Shown: positions 1-8,052 of the stretch, in pieces
How positions within the stretch are numbered: position 1 is the stretch's first letter
How the letters are laid out: the number at the start of each line of letters is the position of its first letter
Source: Pandoraea anapnoica
Lineage (GTDB): Bacteria > Pseudomonadota > Gammaproteobacteria > Burkholderiales > Burkholderiaceae
Assembly: GCF_902459765.1 (NCBI RefSeq)
Contig: NZ_CABPSP010000010.1
Span: forward strand, 1-64,000
Length of the DNA stretch: 64,000 nucleotides
Reading direction: 5' to 3'
Notes under the pieces: generated by a model
The model's database searches: none
The model's input: the letters and a program-made list of their open reading frames with translations, nothing else
What the model was told of the DNA's origin: nothing
Translations under genes and position numbers: made by a program

Positions 1-864
1 ACAGGCAACTCAGAAACACCGCTGAGCGCCTGCATTAACTTAAACCAACCGGCCTCCTCGGAAGCCGGGGCGATTCATATTGCAAAGAAGCTGGAAGGCA
101 AGCAGCGAGACTCTCGTGACTGGCCATACTGCGACGGCGCGGGGCTCATGCGCCTGTCGGTATCACAACTAACCACGTCACGTGCGCTCTTCGTGCTGAA
201 CCAGCTACTCGAGACGCTGTCGGCGGCAGGTTATCAACTTTCTGCCGTGGACAAGGGGAGGGACCCTGCGTATGTGTCTGTCCTGGATGCCAAGTTGACC
301 TTTCGCGTAAAAGAACGGGGACGGGCGGAGAACGTTCCGCTCACGCGAGAACAACTGGCCGAGAATAAGCGGCTCGGATACAACTTGCACCGCCCGCGCC
401 CGGTTTATCACCCCACGAACGAGCTTGAGATATCAGTATTCCGACTCGGGCATAGTTACGCTGAAGCGAGCATGGCGGACACGCGAACGGTTCCGATTGA
501 GACGAAGATTCAGACGTTCGTTGGCAGGCTTCGTCATCTGGTCATTCGAGATGTGGTCAATGCGGAGATACTGGCCGAGCAACGAGCTATCGCCGCGGCC
601 AAAGCGACGGAACGTGCGCGGCTCGAAGCAATTCGTCAAGCCGAGCTTGAACGCTTGAAGCTGGCTGAAGAATTGGCATCGAAACTTGAACGCGCTAGCC
701 GGCTGAGAGCACTCGCTACCGAATTTGAGTCAAAGAAGCTGGTGGCGTCAGACGACTCCATTGATGCAGCCTGGATTCGACGCGCGGCCGACTGGCTAGA
801 CCCGACAGTCGACTTTCATTGGGATGCTGTGGATGACGTCCCACCACAGCACGGTGGCTGGTAA
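1..864 (+). CDS. Hypothetical protein, 5' end outside the window
   Basis: The reading frame is open from the first base, so the gene almost certainly begins upstream; a possible internal ATG lies at 148 (238 residues to the stop). From residue about 145 of that part (counted from the ATG at 148) there is a long Ala/Glu/Arg/Leu-rich stretch that looks like a coiled coil, followed by an acidic, Trp-containing tail. I recognise no family, catalytic motif, signal peptide or membrane segment. It is followed by about 390 bases without a gene. Function unknown. Confidence 0.6.
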   Translation, partial: TGNSETPLSACINLNQPASSEAGAIHIAKKLEGKQRDSRDWPYCDGAGLMRLSVSQLTTSRALFVLNQLLETLSAAGYQLSAVDKGRDPAYVSVLDAKLTFRVKERGRAENVPLTREQLAENKRLGYNLHRPRPVYHPTNELEISVFRLGHSYAEASMADTRTVPIETKIQTFVGRLRHLVIRDVVNAEILAEQRAIAAAKATERARLEAIRQAELERLKLAEELASKLERASRLRALATEFESKKLVASDDSIDAAWIRRAADWLDPTVDFHWDAVDDVPPQHGGW

Positions 865-1182
865 ATGTGTGCTGACACCGACGCGGTCTCGTAGCAAAAT
901 TGGAAACCAGTCTCCCAGGGAATTGGCTAGAATAACCTTGCTTCATGAGCCGATTTTTCGCGCGTCCTCGGTGTCGCGGACAGAAGATGTTGAAGGGGTA
1001 GCCATTTTCTGGGGCTTCAACCATGCTTCATTCGGTGCGGCTAAAAGCGGAATTTCTCAGTTTATGGGCCCGGGTTTCTCGGGTTATGCATCCGTACCGG
1101 CTAGAGAGCCTCTTGCAGCAAGGGGGCATTTCTCGGGATATGAGTCCGTCTACAATGTCCCGTCGATAAAAGCACCACCCAA
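865..1182. other. Intergenic stretch without a convincing gene
   Basis: No reading frame here has protein-like composition on either strand; the frames that cross it run into neighbouring genes in the wrong phase. The stretch carries three imperfect direct repeats (see 1053-1149) and ends at a strong palindromic terminator. Confidence 0.5.
1053..1149. repeat. Three imperfect direct repeats of about 21 bp
   Basis: Copies begin at about 1053, 1075 and 1129. The second and third share TTTCTCGGG followed by TATG and TCCGT with only three differences in 21 bases. The first is more diverged (TTTCTCAGTTTATGGGCCCG). Spacing is irregular (22 and 54 bases), so this is not a CRISPR array. Confidence 0.45.
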
Positions 1183-1221
1183 AAAAATGCCCCATAAGCG
1201 AATAACTTATGGGGCATTTTT
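1183..1221. terminator. Bidirectional rho-independent terminator
   Basis: A perfect 16-bp inverted repeat (AAAAATGCCCCATAAG, then its complement) with a 7-base loop. The arms give a T-run on either strand. It lies about 30 bases beyond the stop of the minus-strand hydrolase gene and so closes the ring-cleavage operon. Confidence 0.9.
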
Positions 1222-1251
1222 CATTGCAGACGTCAGCGACGTGCAGCTCAA

Positions 1252-2100
1252 TCAACTCTCACCAAACGCATCGTCCAGCAAGAAATTGAGCGTGACGGCA
1301 GCGAACTCTCTCGGGGCTTCGATCATGACCCAGTGGCCAACGTGGGGCACGACGAACCCCCACGAGTTCTCGAGCAACTCCAGATACCCATAGGTTCTTG
1401 CCAGCACGGCCACCTTATCTTCCTTGCCGCCCACGACCAACGTCGGCGTTTTCACCGACGCGATCTGCTCGCGCTGATAAGTCAGCTTGGCACGGGTGAT
1501 CTGCTGTATCGCCTGTCGCGCATCGTCGTTCTGCATGATTTCGTGACGGTACTGAACGACCTCCGGATCAACGACGTGTCGCGAACCCACCATCGCGCGC
1601 ATGATCCGCTGCATCGCCTCCAGCGTGTAGTCGTAACCCTGCAAATTCTTGATGTACGACGGATCTGGATTGGCGATGTCGAGTCCGGCACTCCCCATTA
1701 ACACAAGCTTTCTCACCCGCTCAGGGTGTGTGATCGCAAGGCCAAGCGCCGTCGCACCCCCCATCGAATTCCCGATCACCCGAACCGCGTCAAGACCCAG
1801 CGCATCAATGAATCCGCGCAAATGCAAATTACGGTTTTCCTGCGTGTACGCATACGTTTCCGGCGACGGCTTATCCGTTCGGCCAAACCCCGGCATGTCG
1901 TATGCAAGCACGCGAAAATGCTTCGAATACGCGTCAAGACAACCGTGCCAGTTGCCCCAGCAATCGGCACCGGCCCCACCGCCGTGAATCAGGATCAGCG
2001 GATCGCCGCGTCCGATATCGAGGTAGTGCGTCCGAATGCCGTTCACGTCGACAAAACGACTGGCAGCCTGGATGTCAGCAGGCAGATTGGGATAGCTCAT
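1252..2100 (-). CDS. Alpha/beta hydrolase, meta-cleavage product hydrolase type
   Basis: A 282-residue alpha/beta hydrolase resembling C-C bond hydrolases that split ring-fission products (BphD, MhpC, CarC group). Visible are the oxyanion-hole segment HGGGAGADCWGN (39-50), the nucleophile elbow GNSMGG with Ser112, Asp228 in GGKEDK and His256 in HVGHW, a full catalytic triad in the usual order. No signal peptide, so cytoplasmic. It is the last gene of a minus-strand operon with two extradiol dioxygenases, 55 bases after the LigB-like gene and just before a strong terminator. The expected reaction is hydrolysis of a 2-hydroxy-6-oxo-hexadienoate-type product to 2-hydroxypentadienoate and an acid. 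The exact substrate cannot be read from the sequence. Confidence 0.85.
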   Translation of the reverse strand: MSYPNLPADIQAASRFVDVNGIRTHYLDIGRGDPLILIHGGGAGADCWGNWHGCLDAYSKHFRVLAYDMPGFGRTDKPSPETYAYTQENRNLHLRGFIDALGLDAVRVIGNSMGGATALGLAITHPERVRKLVLMGSAGLDIANPDPSYIKNLQGYDYTLEAMQRIMRAMVGSRHVVDPEVVQYRHEIMQNDDARQAIQQITRAKLTYQREQIASVKTPTLVVGGKEDKVAVLARTYGYLELLENSWGFVVPHVGHWVMIEAPREFAAVTLNFLLDDAFGES

Positions 2101-2155
2101 TAGCAGCCCTCATTCCAAATGTTCAGATAGATTCAGTTGCCGATGTCGGCACGAC

Positions 2156-2974
2156 TCATGACGCATCCATATCCATGAGAACGCCCCCCATTCCGGTCCA
2201 CCACGCAGTCATTTCCTCGTAGTAGACCAACTTCCCGGTGCGCTCGCCGACGGCCCCGGCCATGAACGCCCACGTCGCCATCTCCAGCCCGCCGTTCCCA
2301 CCGTCTTTCATGATCGAGTCGAACGACAACGCGGCCAGTTCTTTCCCTCGACCCGAGACAATCGTCTCCATCAGCCTCAAGTCCCAGAGCGCGTTGACGC
2401 GTCCGGAATCCGGCAAACAAATCCAATGCGAGAGTCCGCCGGTCGCCAGAATCGCCACACGTTCCGTGTCAGGACGTGCCTGCTCGACAAATGCCCGTAC
2501 CGTCCTACCGAGCGCGTAACTGCGCGCGCATGTCGGCGCCGGTGTCATGACCGTATTGATGTAGACGGGCACCACCGGAATATCCAGATCACGATTGACG
2601 ATGGCGTTCGGCATCGCCAGCCCATGATCGGGTTTGACGTTCTCGACGGCCGTCAGATCGAACGCATGCGTCGCCGCGAAGGCAATGAGTTCGGTGGAGA
2701 ACTCGCGATGCCCGGGAAACGCGTTGCGAGGGACACCCAGATCCCCATAGGGCATCCACTCATCCGAGATGCCCACGGCAATCGGAATCTGAGCGTCCAG
2801 CGAGAAGTTCACGAGGTGATCGCTGGTGGCGATGAGCAGCACGTCGGGTTTCGATGCGCGGATCGCTTCGCCGATCTGGTCGATGCCGTCGAAAATGCGT
2901 TGCGCCTGCGCTTCAACCCCCTCGGATACCCCGAACGTATGGGACGTTGCAGCTGCACTAACAATCCGACCCAT
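2156..2974 (-). CDS. LigB-type class III extradiol dioxygenase, catalytic subunit
   Basis: A 272-residue member of the LigB family, which opens catechol-type rings next to the hydroxyls using non-haem Fe(II). Expected iron ligands are present: His12 in ATSHT, His53 in TSDHL and Glu231 in GGLEM, with the catalytic-base His183 in GGLSHW. The ATG at 2974 is chosen because it has a GAGG ribosome site 8 bases upstream; a TTG 21 bases further up has none. The start lies inside the end of the LigA-like gene (17-base overlap), so the two are probably translationally coupled and form an alpha/beta enzyme like LigAB or CarBaBb. The substrate is unknown. Confidence 0.87.
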   Translation of the reverse strand: MGRIVSAAATSHTFGVSEGVEAQAQRIFDGIDQIGEAIRASKPDVLLIATSDHLVNFSLDAQIPIAVGISDEWMPYGDLGVPRNAFPGHREFSTELIAFAATHAFDLTAVENVKPDHGLAMPNAIVNRDLDIPVVPVYINTVMTPAPTCARSYALGRTVRAFVEQARPDTERVAILATGGLSHWICLPDSGRVNALWDLRLMETIVSGRGKELAALSFDSIMKDGGNGGLEMATWAFMAGAVGERTGKLVYYEEMTAWWTGMGGVLMDMDAS

Positions 2975-3257
2975 TGTCAGGACCTCGTTTCTCAAGAAAA
3001 GGGGAAATCGTCGCCGGAGCGAGTTTCAACAGGCCGCGTGCGCCGAGGTACTTGAACTGCAAGTTGGGATGCACCTCAAGATCACGCAGGGCCTTGCGCG
3101 GGTCAGCATTTAGTTGCGCACGCTGATCCTCCGGAACACCGAACGCTTCGTGTACCTGATCGGGGGCCTCGCGCAAGCGCGCCACCAGTTCAGGATTTCG
3201 CACGAGTTCACTGATCAACCGGTGCAACTCAACAGGAGGACGTCGTGAAGCGCTCAT
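2958..3257 (-). CDS. LigA-like small subunit of extradiol dioxygenase
   Basis: A 99-residue protein matching the LigA/CarBa type small subunit, which caps the active site of the LigB partner. It contains helices with LISELVRNPELVARLREAP and then a conserved segment in which the subunit ends on a hydrophobic tail. ATG at 3257 follows a GAGG site. It starts 7 bases after the stop of the aspartate-dehydrogenase-like gene and its 3' end overlaps the LigB-like start, a tight operon. The small size and position make the alpha-subunit role fairly safe. Which of the two LigB-like proteins in the cluster it serves is inferred from adjacency. Confidence 0.8.
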   Translation of the reverse strand: MSASRRPPVELHRLISELVRNPELVARLREAPDQVHEAFGVPEDQRAQLNADPRKALRDLEVHPNLQFKYLGARGLLKLAPATISPFLEKRGPDNGSDC

Positions 3258-3264
3258 GCGTCCC

Positions 3265-4089
3265 TCACGTGCCGACGCGCATCGGCGAGGTCATCTTGCG
3301 CAGAAGCGCCAGAACACTCTGCGCAGTGATGCGGCCCGTCTTGGGGTTGTCGGTCGGAATGTTCTCAATCGACATCGACAACATGGCCGCATCCGACTCC
3401 ACCGTGATGGTGTGCATGTTTCGGGTGATGGTCGGATCGGCCCAGATTTCGAGCTTCGTCCGATCCGGTCCGATGCCTGCGAGCGAAAGCGCCACGACCA
3501 CGTTCAAATTGGCAGGAAAGCCTTTGGCCGCTTCTCGCGCCGTACCGGCGAAGACCCGAGTCTTCTCCTCAATCGCGTCGATCACGATGCCCTGGGCTTC
3601 GAGATACGGTGCCCCGAGCAATCCCTTTACCGGCTTGCGCGTGACCATGTTCACCGCCGTGATTCGACCTTCGGCTGCGGCTGTGACCGCATCCAGCCCG
3701 AGCAACGCGCCCGTCGGGACGAGAATCTGCCCGCCGTGTTCGCGTGCGATATCGATGAGGATCTCATTGTCGAGTAGCGCCCCGCAGCTCAGCACGACGA
3801 CTTGCTTGCCGAGCGTGAGTGCCGGTGTCGCGATCTCGGGCAAGAGATGCGCCGGCGCGCACTCGATCACGATGTCGCACATCCGTGCCATGTCTTCAAA
3901 GCTGGCAACGACGGGACGACTGTGCAACGAGGCCGCCCATTCTTTCGCGACGTCGACGTTACGCGCCGCGACTGCCACCAGTTCAATGCCAGGGATACCT
4001 TCGTCGAGTGCCTTCGCGATCGATTTCCCGACCGTGCCGAGCACTGCGATGCCGACCCGCTTTCTCTTTTCGTTTTGACTTGCTTGCAT
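3265..4089 (-). CDS. Aspartate dehydrogenase-like NAD(P)-dependent oxidoreductase
   Basis: A 274-residue protein with an N-terminal Rossmann fold (VGIAVLGTVGKSIAK near residue 11) and the C-terminal signature of the aspartate dehydrogenase (NadX) family: PTGALLGLDAV, then GIGPDRTKLEIWADP and NPKTGRITAQSVLALLR. Known members interconvert aspartate and iminoaspartate/oxaloacetate with NAD(P)H. Here the gene sits inside a ring-cleavage operon, so it may act on a semialdehyde or imino acid of that pathway rather than in NAD synthesis. No nadA or nadC is nearby. The ATG at 4089 puts the Rossmann motif close to the N-terminus; upstream in-frame ATGs add a basic, low-quality leader. Confidence 0.75.
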   Translation of the reverse strand: MQASQNEKRKRVGIAVLGTVGKSIAKALDEGIPGIELVAVAARNVDVAKEWAASLHSRPVVASFEDMARMCDIVIECAPAHLLPEIATPALTLGKQVVVLSCGALLDNEILIDIAREHGGQILVPTGALLGLDAVTAAAEGRITAVNMVTRKPVKGLLGAPYLEAQGIVIDAIEEKTRVFAGTAREAAKGFPANLNVVVALSLAGIGPDRTKLEIWADPTITRNMHTITVESDAAMLSMSIENIPTDNPKTGRITAQSVLALLRKMTSPMRVGT

Positions 4090-4177
4090 GGTTATCTGTC
4101 CGAATCTGCCAACTGATCGAAGTTGCATGACGTAGGTGCCGGATTGCATTCGGCACCCACGCCTCAAAGCGCGATGC

Positions 4178-5164
4178 TCACGACCACGTCGCAAACGCCA
4201 TGGCACATCCCGTCCCCGCAGGGCTTCGATAGCAGGGGATGTAATCGATCAGATCCATCGTCATGCCGTCGACAGCGCCCGCCAATGCCGACCAGCAACG
4301 GAACTCGGAATTTCCGGACTGCAACTTTTCGAGCGGTAGTTCGGCGTGTACGTCCGCACCGCCACCCGCCAGCTTGTCGAGGAAACGTCGGTCGAAGGCC
4401 TCATCGACGACGAAGTGACTCAAGCCGCCCGTAGACATCACGACAACGCGCAGATCCTCCGGCCACGACTCGATCTGACGACGGATCGACTGTCCGATCT
4501 GATAGGCGCGAAGCGGCGATACGTTGTTCGGTGGGTAGTAGGTATTGATGCTGACGGGAATCGACGGGAACGCCTTGCCGGTCATCAGCTTGTAGTAGAC
4601 ATAGCCGAAGGAATGGCTCATCGCCTGCTGGTCTTTGAAGTACTTGGACTGAGCGACGTCGAAGCCGTCGTTCATCATGCCCCTGATCAACCGCTCAGCG
4701 TATTGCGAGGCCACCGGATAGTCCGCCGGTGCTTGCGGATACCACAGCTCTTGATCCAGGTCGGGGTCGTACTTCCATTTCATGATGCCCGTCGGTCGAT
4801 AAGGGATCGTCTCGCCCCAATACACCGACAGCGCAGGCATGTTGTCGTCATGGAAAACTTCCTTGTGATCGTCTCCGATGATGACAACGATGTCAGGGTT
4901 GACGTCGTTCAACGTCTTCGCGAGTTGGGCGACCGCCGCCTGATTCTGCGCGTGCCGCTGTTCGAGTTTGGCGGGCGTAATCTCGTCGAGGATCGCGGGG
5001 TCGGCCTTCTCCAGAAGCTCGCTATAGCTCACGCGTTCGCCGGTGTGATCATGCAGCACAAAGAAGTTCTGATCGTCGGTTGCCGCGCGCGCCAGCCATG
5101 CAGACGGCTTCATCAAAAGGGTCGGACTATGCGAAGAACCGATGCCCATCACAATTTTTGCCAT
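4178..5164 (-). CDS. Second LigB-type extradiol dioxygenase
   Basis: A 328-residue LigB-superfamily enzyme, longer than the first. It shows GIGSSHSPTL (His12), IIGDDHKEVF, a SHSFGYV segment, the catalytic STGGLSHFVVDE and NSEFRCW with the presumed Glu ligand. These match the non-haem Fe(II) site of protocatechuate 4,5-dioxygenase and gallate dioxygenase relatives. It is the first gene of the operon running down to 1252. The start at 5164 (MAKIVMGIG) is fixed by homology to the family N-terminus; the frame upstream is junk-like. An operator-like motif lies 26 bases before the start. It is not fused to a LigA-like domain, so it may act alone or borrow the LigA-like partner. Confidence 0.85.
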   Translation of the reverse strand: MAKIVMGIGSSHSPTLLMKPSAWLARAATDDQNFFVLHDHTGERVSYSELLEKADPAILDEITPAKLEQRHAQNQAAVAQLAKTLNDVNPDIVVIIGDDHKEVFHDDNMPALSVYWGETIPYRPTGIMKWKYDPDLDQELWYPQAPADYPVASQYAERLIRGMMNDGFDVAQSKYFKDQQAMSHSFGYVYYKLMTGKAFPSIPVSINTYYPPNNVSPLRAYQIGQSIRRQIESWPEDLRVVVMSTGGLSHFVVDEAFDRRFLDKLAGGGADVHAELPLEKLQSGNSEFRCWSALAGAVDGMTMDLIDYIPCYRSPAGTGCAMAFATWS

Positions 5165-5190
5165 AGCGTTTTCTCTAGTATCGAATCCAT

Positions 5191-5205
5191 TGAGTACTGT
5201 ATACA
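5191..5205. promoter_or_regulatory. Operator-like motif, copy 1
   Basis: TGAGTACTGTATACA, containing the palindrome TGTATACA. It lies 26 bases before the start of the second LigB-type gene. Matching copies at 11461 and 14920 precede two other operons of the cluster in the same orientation. TGTATACA-like cores are typical of FCD-type GntR regulators, two of which are encoded in the cluster. Confidence 0.65.
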
Positions 5206-5429
5206 TTCGACTCCGTAATCGGCTGTGGAATGGACAAGTCCGTCGCCAGTGTCCGCACTGACATGCCGAAATACGCGTGACCCATCGAATAGGAGTTCCG
5301 ATGGTAGGAGTACACAAAGCCCTCAACAAACGATTTTTTCTGCGCCGGGAATGTGTATTAAGTAATGCGTTGAATGAAGCGACATACGTCGAAGGTGTCC
5401 TTCAGGCATAACGAATCAGGTGGTGCAAA

Positions 5430-6419
5430 ATGAGCTATCGTCTCCCCCCCTTGCTGGCCCTTCGCGCGTTCGAAGCATCGACGCGACATCTGTCCTTCAC
5501 CAAAGCCGGGGAGGAGTTGCATCTGACCCAGGGTGCTATCTCGCGCCAAATCCGCTTGCTGGAGAGTTTTCTTGGACAAAAGCTGTTCGTCCGGCTCACG
5601 CGGAAAATTGAGATGACGCCTGCGGGGCTGGAGTACTTCCGATCGATTCAGCAGGCGCTCGACATCATTTCGGCCGCAACGCGCCGCACCATTCGCGATA
5701 CGCACCGCGTCGTGACACTGGATGTTTTGCCGACGCTCGCGACCTGCTGGTTGATGCCGAGGCTTGCGCAGTTCACCGAGAGTCATCGGGATATCGAAGT
5801 ACGACTGATCTCGTCCATCGATCCGGTCAACCTGCATGGCGAGAAGGTCGATGTCGCGATACGCGTGGGTAAGGTGCCGGGGCAGCGATATGATCGGCGC
5901 GCGCCCCGTATCGATCTCGATATGACGGAGAACTGGAAGAAGGTGTACGTGGAACCTTTGTTCGCGGACATCCTGGTGCCCGTCGTATCGCGGCATCTGC
6001 TCGACGCGGTGGGACCGATCAATCAGCCTTCGGATCTTTTGCAGTACCGCCTGATCAACACGGCGAGCCGCCGACACGCGTGGCCCGACTGGCTCGCGTT
6101 ACATGGCCTGAGGGTGCCCGACGACGACACCCCGCTCGACTTCGGACATTTCTTCATCACCCTTCAGGCAGTGAGAGACGGCAAAGGCGTCGCGCTTGTG
6201 CCCAAGGTGGTGCTTGAGAATTATGAGTGGCGCGACGAGCTGGTCGTGCCCCTGCCCGTGGAAGTCCCGAGTGCAGGGGCGTACCATTTGCTGACCCGCG
6301 AAGGGGCACAGGAAGACGAAGCGATTCGTCAGTTGTGCGACTGGCTGATCGACGAAGCCAGTCGCCTGGGCGACGCGCTGAATCAGACGACGGCCGTCGC
6401 TGCCGACGTGCCCGCCTGA
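5430..6419 (+). CDS. LysR-family transcriptional regulator (GcvA-like)
   Basis: A 329-residue LysR regulator. The N-terminal winged helix-turn-helix covers about residues 6-65 (LLALRAFEASTRHLSFTKAG, then TQGAISRQIRLLE), followed by a periplasmic-binding-like effector domain. The opening PPLLALRAFEA is typical of the GcvA/AmpR subgroup. An AGGTGG ribosome site precedes the ATG. It is divergent from the ring-cleavage operon (start 5164) across 265 bases, the classic arrangement for a LysR protein controlling its neighbour. Its 3' end overlaps the end of the convergent Rieske oxygenase gene by 37 bases. The effector is presumably a pathway aromatic (inference). Confidence 0.85.
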   Translation: MSYRLPPLLALRAFEASTRHLSFTKAGEELHLTQGAISRQIRLLESFLGQKLFVRLTRKIEMTPAGLEYFRSIQQALDIISAATRRTIRDTHRVVTLDVLPTLATCWLMPRLAQFTESHRDIEVRLISSIDPVNLHGEKVDVAIRVGKVPGQRYDRRAPRIDLDMTENWKKVYVEPLFADILVPVVSRHLLDAVGPINQPSDLLQYRLINTASRRHAWPDWLALHGLRVPDDDTPLDFGHFFITLQAVRDGKGVALVPKVVLENYEWRDELVVPLPVEVPSAGAYHLLTREGAQEDEAIRQLCDWLIDEASRLGDALNQTTAVAADVPA

Positions 6420-7660
6420 AAATCGACGCCGTGATCGAGAATCGCGGCCGCCGAGCGAACTCGATACCATTCGGGGCGGTGGGCGACATCGAGCACACCG
6501 GTCGTCTCTAACTGCGTCGCCAGCTTGAGCAGCGCCTTGCGGAAACCCACGATAGCGGCGTCTCCTGAACCCAGGTTCTCAAGCGAGCGGTCGACGATCG
6601 GTCCCATGCTCTCCTGGACGGCGGTGTCCTGCATGCCGATCCCTTCGATGCCCGTCGAGCTATGCAATCGCTGGCGCAACCGGTCGATGCCGTAGTCGGT
6701 GTCGGCGCAGACAAGCGGGCGATATGAGCCGTCGTCCATGACTTCCGAGTGGACCGCTCCGTGATCCAGTTCTTCCTGGCTCAACGGACGATCGCTATTC
6801 CACGTCATCGTGAACACCCAGCAGTTGTCGTCATCGATCGGCGTCCATGCGTGCCCCATGTACGCACGGCCTTCCTTGATGGGGGCAATCATCGTATAGA
6901 ACGGCGCAAGGAACTGCGTGACGCGCCAGTAGTAGGACGTGTCGGTCGCGTTGCGTCGGGCGCCAATCGCCATGCCGTAATCGGTGGGACGGACAAAGAA
7001 CTTGGGCGCCGTATCCGACGCGAGGTAAGGAATCGACAGATTGGGCGAGATCTGTCGCTGACGGAACGGCAACTCGGGATGCTCGGCGTCGAGATGACTG
7101 TGCAGGATCCCGACGTGACTGGAATCGATCCCTCCTTCCACACCCTGCGCATAGTTGGTGCGTTGCAGACGCTTCGTGATGAAGCGGAACTCGGGTGGCA
7201 CCAGACCCCATTCAAGCTCTGGCGGACGATCGGGCATCTGCGCCGGATCACCCATATACGCCCAGATCACCCCACCCCACTCGATCACCGGATAGCTTTT
7301 GATCCGCGTGTCGTTTTTCATCCGCGTGTTTTCCGGCTCGGCAGGCATATCGACGACTGCGCCCGATACGTCGAACTTCCACCCGTGATACACGCAACGC
7401 AGACCACATTCCTCGTTGCGTCCGAAGAACAGATCGACGCGACGATGCGGGCAATAGCGGTCGAGCAGGCCGATCTTGCCTTGAGTGTCGCGGAATGCGA
7501 TGAGGTCCTCACCCAGCAGGCGAACGCGGATGGGCGGGCAATCCGGTCCCGGAAGTTCCTCCGGCATCAGGAACGGCATCCACATATTCCTGAATGTCTT
7601 CCCCATCGGCGTGCCGGGCCCCACGCGACACAGTTTCTCGTTATCTTCTTTGCTGAACAT
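6383..7660 (-). CDS. Rieske oxygenase alpha subunit, phthalate 4,5-dioxygenase type
   Basis: A 425-residue oxygenase component. The Rieske 2Fe-2S ligands are Cys70-Pro-His72 and Cys89-x-x-His92. The mononuclear iron site is GGIDSSHVGILH with Asp179, His182 and His187, the spacing of phthalate dioxygenase. Members of this alpha-only family hydroxylate or O-demethylate aromatic acids. GGAGGGG precedes the ATG. It is the last gene of a five-gene operon with a Rieske ferredoxin and an FAD reductase. Real phthalate dioxygenases use a single flavin/iron-sulfur reductase, so sharing the three-component chain here is an inference. Tail-to-tail overlap with the LysR gene is 37 bases. Confidence 0.88.
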   Translation of the reverse strand: MFSKEDNEKLCRVGPGTPMGKTFRNMWMPFLMPEELPGPDCPPIRVRLLGEDLIAFRDTQGKIGLLDRYCPHRRVDLFFGRNEECGLRCVYHGWKFDVSGAVVDMPAEPENTRMKNDTRIKSYPVIEWGGVIWAYMGDPAQMPDRPPELEWGLVPPEFRFITKRLQRTNYAQGVEGGIDSSHVGILHSHLDAEHPELPFRQRQISPNLSIPYLASDTAPKFFVRPTDYGMAIGARRNATDTSYYWRVTQFLAPFYTMIAPIKEGRAYMGHAWTPIDDDNCWVFTMTWNSDRPLSQEELDHGAVHSEVMDDGSYRPLVCADTDYGIDRLRQRLHSSTGIEGIGMQDTAVQESMGPIVDRSLENLGSGDAAIVGFRKALLKLATQLETTGVLDVAHRPEWYRVRSAAAILDHGVDFQAGTSAATAVV

Positions 7661-7716
7661 GCGTATCCCCTCCTAAATTGAACCGACGCTACCTGACGCG
7701 ACCTTCAGATCGAACG

Positions 7717-8034
7717 TCAGTCGATCAAGCCAAATATCTCGTCACCTTCCACCACCACGCGGTAAGTCTTGAGCGGCGTCGTGCACGGCTTTTCCACGGC
7801 ATCGCCCGAACAAATGTCGAAGGCGCCGCCGTGAAGCGGGCAATAGATGGTGGTGCCCTGAAGATCGCCGCCGGACAGCGCGACCATGCCGTGCGTGCAG
7901 AGGTCTTCCGTCACGTAGAACTTTCCGTCGACCTGATACACGGCGAGTCCGTCATCTACTTCTTTCGGGCAGACCTGAATCACGCTTTCGCCCGGCACAT
8001 CCGACTTGCGACACAAGAAAACTTTCTTTTCCAT
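7717..8034 (-). CDS. Rieske-type [2Fe-2S] ferredoxin
   Basis: A 105-residue soluble ferredoxin with the ligand pairs Cys46-Thr-His48 and Cys65-Pro-Leu-His68 (DLCTHG and CPLHGGAFD). It resembles CarAc/BphA3-type electron carriers that pass electrons from a flavoprotein reductase to a Rieske oxygenase. It lies between a hydroxyacid dehydrogenase gene and the phthalate-type oxygenase gene in one operon with both an oxygenase and a reductase, so the full three-component chain is present. Confidence 0.9.
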   Translation of the reverse strand: MEKKVFLCRKSDVPGESVIQVCPKEVDDGLAVYQVDGKFYVTEDLCTHGMVALSGGDLQGTTIYCPLHGGAFDICSGDAVEKPCTTPLKTYRVVVEGDEIFGLID

Positions 8035-8052
8035 AAGCCTTACCCGTTCCGT

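Noticed and set aside
824-1393. A plus-strand frame of 189 codons across the intergenic region and into the hydrolase gene.
   Set aside because: It crosses the bidirectional terminator and runs antisense into the hydrolase gene; the composition is not protein-like.
2974-2995. TTG at 2995 as start of the LigB-like protein.
   Set aside because: It lacks a ribosome site, while the ATG at 2974 has GAGG and matches the family N-terminus (MGRIVSAAATSH).
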